Shown: positions 17,076 through 25,375 of the stretch, one piece after another
Layout: each line of letters begins with the position of its first letter
Position numbering within the stretch: the first letter of the stretch is position 1
Source of the DNA: Neptuniibacter halophilus
Lineage (GTDB): Bacteria; Pseudomonadota; Gammaproteobacteria; Pseudomonadales; Balneatricaceae
DNA: 64,000 nucleotides
Direction: 5' to 3'
NCBI RefSeq assembly: GCF_030295765.1
Contig: NZ_AP027292.1
Location: forward strand, 2,542,001-2,606,000
Notes under the pieces: generated by a model
Told to the model about the DNA's origin: nothing
The model's input: only the letters and a program-made list of their open reading frames with translations
Database searches by the model: none
Program-made: the position numbers and the translations under genes

Positions 17076-18377
17076 TTGAAAACCCTGACCCGATGTTGTC
17101 TAGTAGGGCTGATGAGTGTTGCGCCGTGGGTGCAGGCGGATCCGGTAACGGATATTCAGGCATTACTTGATCAGGCAGAATACAGCCGCGCCTATCAGGT
17201 TGCGCTACAGCACCTGGATCAGTATGAGGGGGATCCGGCGTTTGATCTGCCCTATGCCGTTGCGGCCATCGACAGTGGCCACCCGAGTGAGGGGATCTTT
17301 GCTCTGGAGCGGGTGTTATTCCTGCAACCCAACCATCAGTTGGCACGCCTTGAACTGGCACGGGCTTACTTCCTGCTCGGGCAGATGGCTCAGGCGCGCA
17401 GTCTGTTTGAACAGGTCAGACAAAGCCAGCCGCCCGCCAACGTCATCAGCCGTATTGATCTTTTTCTTGCCCGCATAGATAACCGGGAACGTGCCTCACA
17501 GACACGTTTCAGCGGGTTTGCAGAGCTCTGGGCGGGCTACGACAGTAATATCAACTCCGGCCCGGGTGGGCAGACCCAACTGGTTACCCTCAGTGATAGT
17601 GCACTGGGCCGTGATGATCAGTTTAATCTGCTGCGTCTGGGCGGTCGGGTCGAGCATCATTACTCAAAGCGCGGTGCGCTGCAATTTGATGCCAGCAGTG
17701 ATCTGCGTTACTACCACACGGAGCCGGAACAGGATTACAAACGTTTTCGCGTCTCCGGAGGTCACCTCTGGAAAAACTCTCACTCGCAGTACCTGCTTCA
17801 GTTCAGTTACGACAAATACCAGTTGGATCGTGAAGATTACCGGGATCAGGTCGGGGCCAAACTGGTCTGGAGTCAGCAATTGACGGGCCGCTCGGTGATC
17901 AAGAGTTTCGCTGCAATCAACGGGCTGGATTACGTCGATAACAACTGGAAAGACGCAACGCTGTACACCCTGGGCAGTAATTACTTTTATGCTGCTGATG
18001 GTGGCTGGAAACCACTCTATTTCATGGGTGGTTTTATCGGTGCCCAGAAACCGGAAAATGGCGGTATTCTCGCCGACGGGCAGGTTGATCAGACCTTTTA
18101 CGGCGTGAGTGCCGGGGCGCAGTTCAGCCCGTCTGAAAGCCTTCGGTTTACTCCTGCACTGACCTACCAGAGCAGTGACTATCAGGGTGAAGACTGGCTC
18201 TACGGAATTAAACGCAGCGATGATTTCCTGCTTCTGAACCTGAATATGGAGTGGCGATTTAATCCATCCTGGAGTCTGCAGGCGAACTACAGTTTCACGG
18301 ATGTCGACTCCAATATTGAACTTTATGAATATGATCGTCAGCAGGTGATGCTGGGTCTGCGCTACAACTTTCAGTGA
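17076..18377 (+). CDS. Slam-like outer-membrane protein (TPR plus beta-barrel)
   Basis: A 433-aa protein with a signal peptide (ending WVQA) and TPR-like helices at about residues 22-135 (SEGIFALERVLFLQPNHQLA, then RLELARAYFLLGQMAQA). An all-beta C-terminus of about 290 residues has alternating aromatic strands and ends in YNFQ, typical of an outer-membrane barrel. This order matches surface lipoprotein assembly modifiers (Slam/NMB0313), which move proteins to the cell surface, but family membership is a pattern call. The TTG start has AAGGGGAG just upstream. The stop overlaps the leader of the second FecR gene, so the two are translationally linked. Confidence 0.72.
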   Translation: MKTLTRCCLVGLMSVAPWVQADPVTDIQALLDQAEYSRAYQVALQHLDQYEGDPAFDLPYAVAAIDSGHPSEGIFALERVLFLQPNHQLARLELARAYFLLGQMAQARSLFEQVRQSQPPANVISRIDLFLARIDNRERASQTRFSGFAELWAGYDSNINSGPGGQTQLVTLSDSALGRDDQFNLLRLGGRVEHHYSKRGALQFDASSDLRYYHTEPEQDYKRFRVSGGHLWKNSHSQYLLQFSYDKYQLDREDYRDQVGAKLVWSQQLTGRSVIKSFAAINGLDYVDNNWKDATLYTLGSNYFYAADGGWKPLYFMGGFIGAQKPENGGILADGQVDQTFYGVSAGAQFSPSESLRFTPALTYQSSDYQGEDWLYGIKRSDDFLLLNLNMEWRFNPSWSLQANYSFTDVDSNIELYEYDRQQVMLGLRYNFQ

Positions 18378-18385
18378 GGTCTGAG

Positions 18386-20086
18386 ATGATTCTACGTTTT
18401 ACAACTGCCTCCCTGTTGCTGATTCTGACCACACTGGTTCAGGCGGCCCCGGAGAGTATCGGCAAAGTAATCCTCAGCTTCGGTCAGAATATGGCGGTGG
18501 CGGCTGATGGTTCAGAGCGGGAGCTGAAGCGCCAGTCTGAGCTCTATGCGGAAGATCTGCTTAAGACCGGCGCGAAAGGCCGGCTTCAGGTGCGTTTCAG
18601 CGACGGCTCGCGGCTCTCCCTGAAACCCGGCACCGAGTTCAAAATCGAGCAATACCAGTTTGCCAGCGAAAACCCGGAAGAGGGAAAAGCGCTGTATAAG
18701 TTGCTGAAAGGCGGGATGAGAACGCTCTCCGGCCAGATCGGCAAATCCGATCCCGAAGCCTATCAACTGGATGCCGTCGTGGCGACGATCGGTATTCGTG
18801 GCACCGATTTCAGCATTACCCGTCGGGGTGACAAGCTCAGCGGTTCGGTGACGGATGGGCGGATTAATGTTCAGCCACGTCAGGGTGATGACCGGGATAT
18901 TCCTGCGGGCCGATCCTTTGAGCTGCTCGGTGCGGCCGGCAGTATCAGAGTATTTGATACCCCGGTGAGTGCGCAGGGTTCTGATGAATCCGGCGATGAA
19001 GAAACCGATGAAACGCAGAATGAAGAAGAGGAAGAGAGCACCGATGCCGACGAATCTCAGGCAGAGGAGGAACCTTCAGCCTCTGATGAATCCTCTGCCT
19101 CTGAAGAACCTTCAATATCTGAACAATCTTCAACGTCCGAATCAGGCGCTACCGCTGTAACCCAGCTCACCGCAGAGAACACCACGCTGACCACGTCAGT
19201 GGACAGTACTACCGACAGTGCGCTGGTCCCGACCACTGATCCGGTTACAGGTGGTACGGTCAGCGAGTCAACAACCGCACCCAACCCTACCGGCACCGGT
19301 ACGGTGGCAGCCAGAGGTACCGTAGCGGGTGTCGCCTTTTTCGACAAAGACAGTCTGCTTGGGCTGAAGGCGAACAGCGGTTCACTGATGCCGGACGGCC
19401 AGACCCAGTTGGTGCTGGATAACAACAGTCTGACCGGGATCTATTTTGTCGAGACCCAGACCAATGGCGGTGACTGTAATCCCTGTACCTTCTCGGCAGA
19501 AAATGCCTCGCTGAAAGACAATGGCAGTTTTGCTACCTCAGACAACGCCAATATCTACTGGGGACGCTGGGATGGCGATTTCCAGTTGCTTGAGAATGGC
19601 GTGCTGCAGGATACCGATCAGTCCTTCCTGTTTATCTACAGTGACCGCCTGACCCCGCTCAGCGTGCTGCAGAACAAAACCGGTACATATACGTATTCTG
19701 CTGTCAGTGGCAAAGGCTCAGTGCAGACCGAAAGTGGTCTCTACGGCAGTATCGATTATTTCTCCACGATCAGCGTGGACTGGAACAATCAGAAAGTTAC
19801 TTCTGCCAGTCTGGATCTGAACGGCTTCTCCGATTCGCGCAGTTATGACCTGAACAGCGCGGAAGCGATGGGAATTGAGGAGCTGTATAACGGTAAAGAG
19901 CTGAATATTACCGGCAGTTGCAGCGGCGGAGGCTGTATTGGTTCCTCAGAGCTGGAAGGGCATATGTCGGTGAACTTTGTGGGTGATTCCGCAAACAGCA
20001 TCATCAGCAGCTTCAGTGCCTCGGAGAAGGGTGTCGCGGGCGCGGTGTCGGATGTGGGTGTCACCGGGACGGCGGTATTCCAGTAA
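18386..20086 (+). CDS. Large exported FecR-domain protein with acidic linker and beta-rich C-terminus
   Basis: A 566-aa protein. A signal peptide (ending LVQA) precedes a FecR domain (about residues 20-180; FSDGSRLSLKPGTEFKI, VVATIGIRGTDFSIT). A strongly acidic, low-complexity linker of Glu/Asp/Ser spans about 195-250, then a Thr/Ser-rich spacer to about 310. The C-terminal 250 residues are beta-rich, with YWGRWDGDF and Cys pairs CNPC and CSGGGC. No lipobox is present. I chose ATG 18386 because GAGGT lies 5 nt upstream. As the gene directly follows the Slam-like barrel, it is the obvious candidate cargo. The C-terminal domain is unassigned, with a loose look of the small beta-barrels of Slam clients. 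Confidence 0.75.
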   Translation: MILRFTTASLLLILTTLVQAAPESIGKVILSFGQNMAVAADGSERELKRQSELYAEDLLKTGAKGRLQVRFSDGSRLSLKPGTEFKIEQYQFASENPEEGKALYKLLKGGMRTLSGQIGKSDPEAYQLDAVVATIGIRGTDFSITRRGDKLSGSVTDGRINVQPRQGDDRDIPAGRSFELLGAAGSIRVFDTPVSAQGSDESGDEETDETQNEEEEESTDADESQAEEEPSASDESSASEEPSISEQSSTSESGATAVTQLTAENTTLTTSVDSTTDSALVPTTDPVTGGTVSESTTAPNPTGTGTVAARGTVAGVAFFDKDSLLGLKANSGSLMPDGQTQLVLDNNSLTGIYFVETQTNGGDCNPCTFSAENASLKDNGSFATSDNANIYWGRWDGDFQLLENGVLQDTDQSFLFIYSDRLTPLSVLQNKTGTYTYSAVSGKGSVQTESGLYGSIDYFSTISVDWNNQKVTSASLDLNGFSDSRSYDLNSAEAMGIEELYNGKELNITGSCSGGGCIGSSELEGHMSVNFVGDSANSIISSFSASEKGVAGAVSDVGVTGTAVFQ

Positions 20087-20094
20087 CGGCTTGT

Positions 20095-20853
20095 TCAGAG
20101 CTGGATCAGATCGCCGTGGTGCAGCCGGTCGATCTGCCATTGGGGCAGAATCTGCCGGCACTGCTGCATGATCAGATCTTCAAACCCGGGCTTGAGGTGA
20201 GTGATCATGATCCGGGTGGGGTGTTGTAACAGGCTTAGCTGTTGCGCCAGATGGCTGGGGGTCAGGTGACCGCTGAGACGGGCCAGTTCATCGACTTCAT
20301 CGGTAAAGGAAACGTCGATGATAAGCAGATCGGGCTGATGCTGGTTGAGGATCGGCCACAGCGGATCATTAATACCGTTGTCACCGGTAAATGCAAAAGA
20401 GCTGTTCTGGTCAGCAATCAGATAACCCGCCGTTGGCGTTGGGTGGCTGGCGGGCAGAACCCGGATCTGTTTACCCTGCAGGCTCAGTTCGTCGCCAACC
20501 TGAACCTTGTGCAGGCGAATGATCGGCTCTGCCTCGGGCAGGCAGGTGTAGTCCGGCCAGACCGTCCAGTTAAAAATATGACTCTGCAGAGCGTCGATGA
20601 CTTCAGGCAGAGCATAAACATCAATCGGGTGGCGGTGCTGGTCGTAGATGGTTGCCAGCATCAGGGGTAATCCGGCGATGTGGTCGATGTGTGCGTGGGT
20701 GATCAGCACATCACGGATCTGCAGCATCTGCTCCATTTTCAGCAATTCAACGCCGGTGCCGGCGTCCAGCAGAAGGGTTTCGTCCAGAAGGAAAGTCGTT
20801 GTTTTCAGGCCGTGGCCGATGCCACCGCTACAACCAAGAATTTCGATTTTCAC
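20095..20853 (-). CDS. Metallo-beta-lactamase-fold hydrolase, probable class II cyclic-nucleotide phosphodiesterase
   Basis: A 252-aa MBL-fold enzyme. The metal motif is THAHIDH (His53, His55, Asp57, His58). The Asp in FTGDNG (near residue 156) and the His in MITHLKPG (near 219) complete the two-metal site. The N-terminal start MKIEILGCSGGIGHGLKTT and the HAHIDHIAGLP context resemble class II cAMP phosphodiesterases (PDEase_II, yeast PDE1/Vibrio CpdP type) more than RNase Z or glyoxalase II. It lies opposite a cyclase-containing operon, which supports cAMP or cGMP hydrolysis. It converges on the FecR gene with an 8-bp gap. Confidence 0.72.
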   Translation of the reverse strand: MKIEILGCSGGIGHGLKTTTFLLDETLLLDAGTGVELLKMEQMLQIRDVLITHAHIDHIAGLPLMLATIYDQHRHPIDVYALPEVIDALQSHIFNWTVWPDYTCLPEAEPIIRLHKVQVGDELSLQGKQIRVLPASHPTPTAGYLIADQNSSFAFTGDNGINDPLWPILNQHQPDLLIIDVSFTDEVDELARLSGHLTPSHLAQQLSLLQHPTRIMITHLKPGFEDLIMQQCRQILPQWQIDRLHHGDLIQL

Positions 20854-20916
20854 TTCTCACCCCGGCGGACGCTATCTAAAATCAGAATCGTAACAGGTAC
20901 ATTATGGTAGTTGTGC

Positions 20917-23169
20917 ATGACAAAATCGACTGAGAGCGAAACCCAGCAGTTCTACTCCGGGCTGACCAAAGTCCTGAGTAAAATCCATCAGGCCCGCAGT
21001 TTTGAGCAGGCTTATCCACTGGTTGAAAAAGCCTTGCTTGCCCTGTTCCATGCGCAACGTATGACCGTATATCAACGTAACCGCAGTAGCAAGGATATTG
21101 TCTCCCGCTTCAAAACCGGTGATGACCTGACCGAAATCCGAGTCCCGGTCAGCGCAGGTTCGATTGCCGGTTATGTGGCCCTGAGTCGGCAGCCTTTGAT
21201 CATCGCGGATGTGCATAATGCTGAGGAGCTGAAAAAGATCCATCCGGAACTGCGCTTTAACGGTTCTTTTGAAAAAGATATCGAGTTTAAAAGCCGGTCA
21301 ATGCTGGTGCTGCCGATTCTGTTTAACGAAGTATTGCTGGGTGTGATTCAGATTATCAATCGCCGCGATGGTCAGCCTTTCACCGATTCAGATCTGAAGC
21401 GCGGCGAACAGTTTGCCGAGTTACTCGGGCAAAAATTCCGCTACGATTTCGGCTGCACTGAAGGCCCCTATGATTACCTGCTGCAGCAGAACCTGATCGA
21501 TGAAAAACGTTTTCAGCAACTAGAGCAGCGGGCGGATGCGAGAACGCCGTTAAGTCGCCTGCTGCGAGAACAGGCCCGGCTCAGCAGCAGTCAGATAGGC
21601 GAGTCTCTGGAGTGTTACTATCAGGTACCGTTTGTCGCTTACAATCCGGAAAAATACTATCTGCATCCCATTTGCGAACAGGTGAATAAAGCCTACCTGC
21701 GGAACAACAATGTTGTGCTGCTGGCGGAGCAGGGCGGAGATAATCTGCTGATCCTGATCGATGATCCGAACGACAGTCAGCGCCTGATGGAGATTAAAAA
21801 CGTAGCCTCCGGTCAGGAGACGCAGATCTGTGTCGGTTTGCTGGATGATATCCATCAGTATCTGGGGGTCAGCGTCGGTAGTGTGCAGCAGGAAGGTGCG
21901 AATCTCAGCTCTCTGCTGGATGAGCTGGAGGATGCTCAGGAACTGGACGCGGATGAGGTGGCTGAAGGCGATGAGGTCTCCGAAGAGGATTCCACCGTGG
22001 TGCGGCTGGTTAACCGGGTGCTGCTGGATGCCAAGCGCTTAAGGGCTTCGGATGTGCATATCGAACCGGGTAAGGGGCGTACACCCACCAGCGTCAGGAT
22101 GCGTATTGACGGGGTCTGTCAGGAGATTATTCAGATACCGGCGAGTCATGCCCGGGCAACCGTCTCCCGGATCAAAATCATGTCGCGGCTGGATATCGCC
22201 GAAAAACGCCTGCCGCAGGACGGCAAGTTTGCCGTGCGTCTGCAGGGGCAGCCGCTGGAGGTGAGGGTGGCGACCATCCCGACCGTGAATGGTGAAGGGG
22301 TGGTGATGCGTCTGTTGCAGAGCGGCGAGCCGGTACCTTTTGAGCAACTGAATTTTTCCTCACGAAATAAAAAACAGACGGAAGCGTTGTTGCAGAACCC
22401 GCACGGTATTTTGCTGGTGGTCGGGCCGACCGGTTCAGGTAAAACCACCACCCTGCATGCTTTGCTGGCTACCCTGAACACGCCCGATCGAAAGATCTGG
22501 ACCGCAGAGGATCCGGTTGAGATTACTCAGCCCGGGCTGCAGCAGGTGCAGATTCAGCCCAAAACCGGCTTTACCTTCGCCGCTGCGTTGCGGGCATTCC
22601 TGCGTGCTGACCCGGATGTGATTCTGATCGGTGAGATGCGTGATCAGGAAACGGCGCATGCGGCGGTCGAGGCCTCGTTAACCGGCCACCTGGTGCTCTC
22701 AACCCTGCATACTAACTCGGCCCCGGAAACCATTACCCGGTTGCTGGATCTGGGGATAGACCCGGTGAGCTTTGCCGATGCCCTGCTCGGCATACTGGCG
22801 CAACGTCTGGTCCGTACGCTCTGTCCGAGTTGTCGTAAGCCCTATCGTGCCAGCGAAGAGGAGGCCGCTTTTCTCCAGCGCCGTTATGGGCAGCGCGCGG
22901 CCGAGCTGAAGTGGGATAAGCTGAAGCTTTATCGTGCTGAAGGCTGCGAAGAGTGCAACCAGACCGGGTATCGGGGCCGGACCGGTATCCATGAACTGCT
23001 GGTTTCCACACCGGCCCTGTGTGAACAGATTAACCGCGGCGGCTCGATTGCTGAGATCCGTGCTCAGGCGGAGAAGGATGGCATGCGCAGTCTGCAGCAG
23101 GATGGCATCTACAAAGTGCTGAAAGGGGATATCGATTTTGATCAGTTACGTCGCGTGGTGTCGGAATAA
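20917..23169 (+). CDS. GAF-domain GspE/PilB-family secretion ATPase
   Basis: A 750-aa ATPase. A GAF domain spans about residues 20-175 (SAGSIAGYVALSRQPLIIAD, VLPILFNEVLLGVIQIINRR). A GspE N-terminal-like domain follows (about 180-330), then an acidic linker (330-355) and the catalytic core. The core has ASDVHIEP, Walker A GPTGSGKTTT at about 503, the Walker B/Asp box DPDVILIGEMRDQETA, the His box STLHTN and a tetra-Cys zinc motif (CPSC, CEEC). This is the PilB/GspE family that powers type IV pilus or type II secretion assembly. No other pilus or secretion gene is nearby. ATG 20917 was chosen over TTG 20911. The cyclase gene starts 3 bp after its stop. Confidence 0.9.
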   Translation: MTKSTESETQQFYSGLTKVLSKIHQARSFEQAYPLVEKALLALFHAQRMTVYQRNRSSKDIVSRFKTGDDLTEIRVPVSAGSIAGYVALSRQPLIIADVHNAEELKKIHPELRFNGSFEKDIEFKSRSMLVLPILFNEVLLGVIQIINRRDGQPFTDSDLKRGEQFAELLGQKFRYDFGCTEGPYDYLLQQNLIDEKRFQQLEQRADARTPLSRLLREQARLSSSQIGESLECYYQVPFVAYNPEKYYLHPICEQVNKAYLRNNNVVLLAEQGGDNLLILIDDPNDSQRLMEIKNVASGQETQICVGLLDDIHQYLGVSVGSVQQEGANLSSLLDELEDAQELDADEVAEGDEVSEEDSTVVRLVNRVLLDAKRLRASDVHIEPGKGRTPTSVRMRIDGVCQEIIQIPASHARATVSRIKIMSRLDIAEKRLPQDGKFAVRLQGQPLEVRVATIPTVNGEGVVMRLLQSGEPVPFEQLNFSSRNKKQTEALLQNPHGILLVVGPTGSGKTTTLHALLATLNTPDRKIWTAEDPVEITQPGLQQVQIQPKTGFTFAAALRAFLRADPDVILIGEMRDQETAHAAVEASLTGHLVLSTLHTNSAPETITRLLDLGIDPVSFADALLGILAQRLVRTLCPSCRKPYRASEEEAAFLQRRYGQRAAELKWDKLKLYRAEGCEECNQTGYRGRTGIHELLVSTPALCEQINRGGSIAEIRAQAEKDGMRSLQQDGIYKVLKGDIDFDQLRRVVSE

Positions 23170-23172
23170 GCG

Positions 23173-25365
23173 ATGAAACAGAGACGGATTCGCACCCTGC
23201 TCGGATTAGTGCTGAGCCTGCTGATGATGCTGCCCCTGTTTCAGGGGGAGCGACTGGCACTGCTGGACCGGTTCGAATATGACCTCTATGACCTGCGTCT
23301 GAGACACTTTGCGCGCTATGCCCAGGATCCGCGGATTGTGATCGTAGATATCGATGAAAAGAGTCTGGCGGAGGAGGGACGCTGGCCGTGGAGCCGGGAT
23401 CGGCTGGCACTGATGCTGGATCAGCTTTTTGATAATTACGGCGTGGCCATTGTCGGCTTTGATATGGTCTTCTCTGAAGCGGATCGCAGTGTCGATCTGC
23501 AGCGGCTTCAGGCTTTAAGGTTGCAGCAGCAGGAGGCTGATCTGGATAGCCTGCTGGCGCAACTGGACTCCGATCAGCTTTTCGCACAGGCATTGACTGA
23601 TCGCCCGGTGGTACTGGGTTACCTGTTTGACCGCAGTGCAAAGCAGCTACAGGTGGGTGATCCGGGTATACCTGTACTGGAGGCGTCCGGGGTGCTGCAG
23701 CGGCTGCCCATCCCTCAGGCCAGCGGTATTATCTCCAGTCTGGACCAGTTGCACAGTGCCAGTGTCTGGAACGGTTTCTTTGATAATCCGATGGTAGACC
23801 CCGACGGTGTCTACCGCAGGGTTCCGTTGCTGCAACGCTACCAGAGTAATTACTACCCCTCGCTCTCCCTGTCGATGCTGCTGGCACTGTTTGGCGAGCA
23901 GGAAGTGCAGCCGGTTCTGGAAAGTGATGCCACCGGAGAGCGTCAGGCGCTGGTGGCTGTTGAGGCAGCCGGGATTCGAATTCCTGTGGATCAGTACGGG
24001 GCTGTGCTGGTGCCTTATCGCGGCCCGCAGGGCAGTTTTCCCTACGTTTCGGCCAGTGATGTGATCTCGGGGCGGGCTGACCCGGCACAACTGGAAGGAA
24101 CCGTGGTTCTGGTCGGCACCAGTGCGGCGGGGCTGCTTGATCTGCGGGTAACGCCGATGAGCAACCGCTATTCAGGGGTTGAGGTGCACGCCAATATTCT
24201 CTCCGGAATGCTGGATGAACGGATTCTGCATCAGCCGGATTACACGCAGGGGGTTGAACTGGTGCAGCTTCTGATCAGTGGTCTGTTGCTCTCGCTGCTG
24301 ATTCCCCGGGTGTCGGCACTGACTTCGACGCTGATTACCCTGGGCTGGATTGGTCTGTTGCTGGCTTTCAATCTTTATGCCTGGGAGCATCTGCTGTGGG
24401 TGATACCGATCGGTTATACCCTGGTCACGGTGATGCTGCTCTATCTGTTTCAGCAGACCACCGGTTATTTCTTTGAAACCCGCAATATTACTCAACTGGC
24501 CGGCCAGTTCGGCCAGTATATCCCGCCGGAAGTGGTGGCGGAGCTGAGCCGGCAGAATCAGTCGGTGCAGCTGAGTGGGGAAAACCGCGAGATGAGCGTG
24601 TTTTTCTCGGATATCCGTGGTTTTACCAGTTTATCGGAGCAGCTTAATCCGCAGCAGCTTACCCGGTTGATGAATATCTACCTGACCGGGATGACCCGGG
24701 TGATTCACGAGCAGCGGGGCACGGTGGATAAGTACATCGGTGATGCGGTGATGGCCTTCTGGGGGGCACCTCTGGAAGATCCGCAGCATGCACGGCATGC
24801 GTTGCTGGCGGCGATGGAGATGCTACGGGTACTGCCGGAACTGAATCAAACCCTTCGGGATGAAAATCTGCCTGAAGTTCAGGTGGGGATGGGGATCAAC
24901 TGCGGCCCGATGAATGTGGGTAACATGGGGTCTTCATTCCGTATGACTTACACGGTGATGGGCGATGCGGTGAACCTCGCTTCCCGGCTGGAGGGGCTGA
25001 CCAAGTATTACGATACCCCGTTACTGGTGAGTGGTGAGCTGGTGGCTGAAGTCCCGGATTTCCTGTTCCGGCATCTGGATCGGGTTCAGGTTAAGGGGCG
25101 CAGTGAGCCTGTGGATATCTATCAGCCGTTGCTGCCGCTGGATCAGGCCAGCGCAGAACAAAAGCGTGATGTGCAACAGTTCGGGCAGGCGATTGCGCTC
25201 TATGCCGGGCAGCAATGGACGGAGGCAGATGCGCTCTTTGCCGGGTATCTGCAGCGCCACCCGGGGGACCGGATGGCGCAGATCTATCGTCAGCGAATTG
25301 CAGAATTTACCTTGCAGGCGCCTGCCGACGACTGGTGCGGCGTGTTCAGCCACACCTCCAAGTAA
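23173..25365 (+). CDS. CHASE2-domain class III adenylate/guanylate cyclase
   Basis: A 730-aa membrane receptor cyclase. TM1 is at residues 6-24, a periplasmic CHASE2 domain covers about 35-340 (RIVIVDIDEKSLAEEGRWPW, GFDMVFSEAD) and three membrane helices lie at about 350-435. The cytosolic class III cyclase domain (about 465-620) has the first metal Asp in FFSDIRGFTSL (near 478) and the second in VDKYIGDAVMAFWGAP. The YTVMGDAVNLASRLEGL segment carries the catalytic Asn and Arg. ATP versus GTP preference cannot be fixed by eye. GGAATAAG precedes the ATG and the gene is tightly coupled to the GAF-ATPase. CHASE2 senses an unknown periplasmic cue. Confidence 0.92.
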   Translation: MKQRRIRTLLGLVLSLLMMLPLFQGERLALLDRFEYDLYDLRLRHFARYAQDPRIVIVDIDEKSLAEEGRWPWSRDRLALMLDQLFDNYGVAIVGFDMVFSEADRSVDLQRLQALRLQQQEADLDSLLAQLDSDQLFAQALTDRPVVLGYLFDRSAKQLQVGDPGIPVLEASGVLQRLPIPQASGIISSLDQLHSASVWNGFFDNPMVDPDGVYRRVPLLQRYQSNYYPSLSLSMLLALFGEQEVQPVLESDATGERQALVAVEAAGIRIPVDQYGAVLVPYRGPQGSFPYVSASDVISGRADPAQLEGTVVLVGTSAAGLLDLRVTPMSNRYSGVEVHANILSGMLDERILHQPDYTQGVELVQLLISGLLLSLLIPRVSALTSTLITLGWIGLLLAFNLYAWEHLLWVIPIGYTLVTVMLLYLFQQTTGYFFETRNITQLAGQFGQYIPPEVVAELSRQNQSVQLSGENREMSVFFSDIRGFTSLSEQLNPQQLTRLMNIYLTGMTRVIHEQRGTVDKYIGDAVMAFWGAPLEDPQHARHALLAAMEMLRVLPELNQTLRDENLPEVQVGMGINCGPMNVGNMGSSFRMTYTVMGDAVNLASRLEGLTKYYDTPLLVSGELVAEVPDFLFRHLDRVQVKGRSEPVDIYQPLLPLDQASAEQKRDVQQFGQAIALYAGQQWTEADALFAGYLQRHPGDRMAQIYRQRIAEFTLQAPADDWCGVFSHTSK

Positions 25366-25375
25366 CGGGCCTGAG

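Noticed and set aside
16102-20086. FecI/FecR/TonB-type iron signalling system
   Set aside because: No ECF sigma factor or TonB receptor is present and both FecR proteins are exported rather than membrane-spanning antisigma factors.
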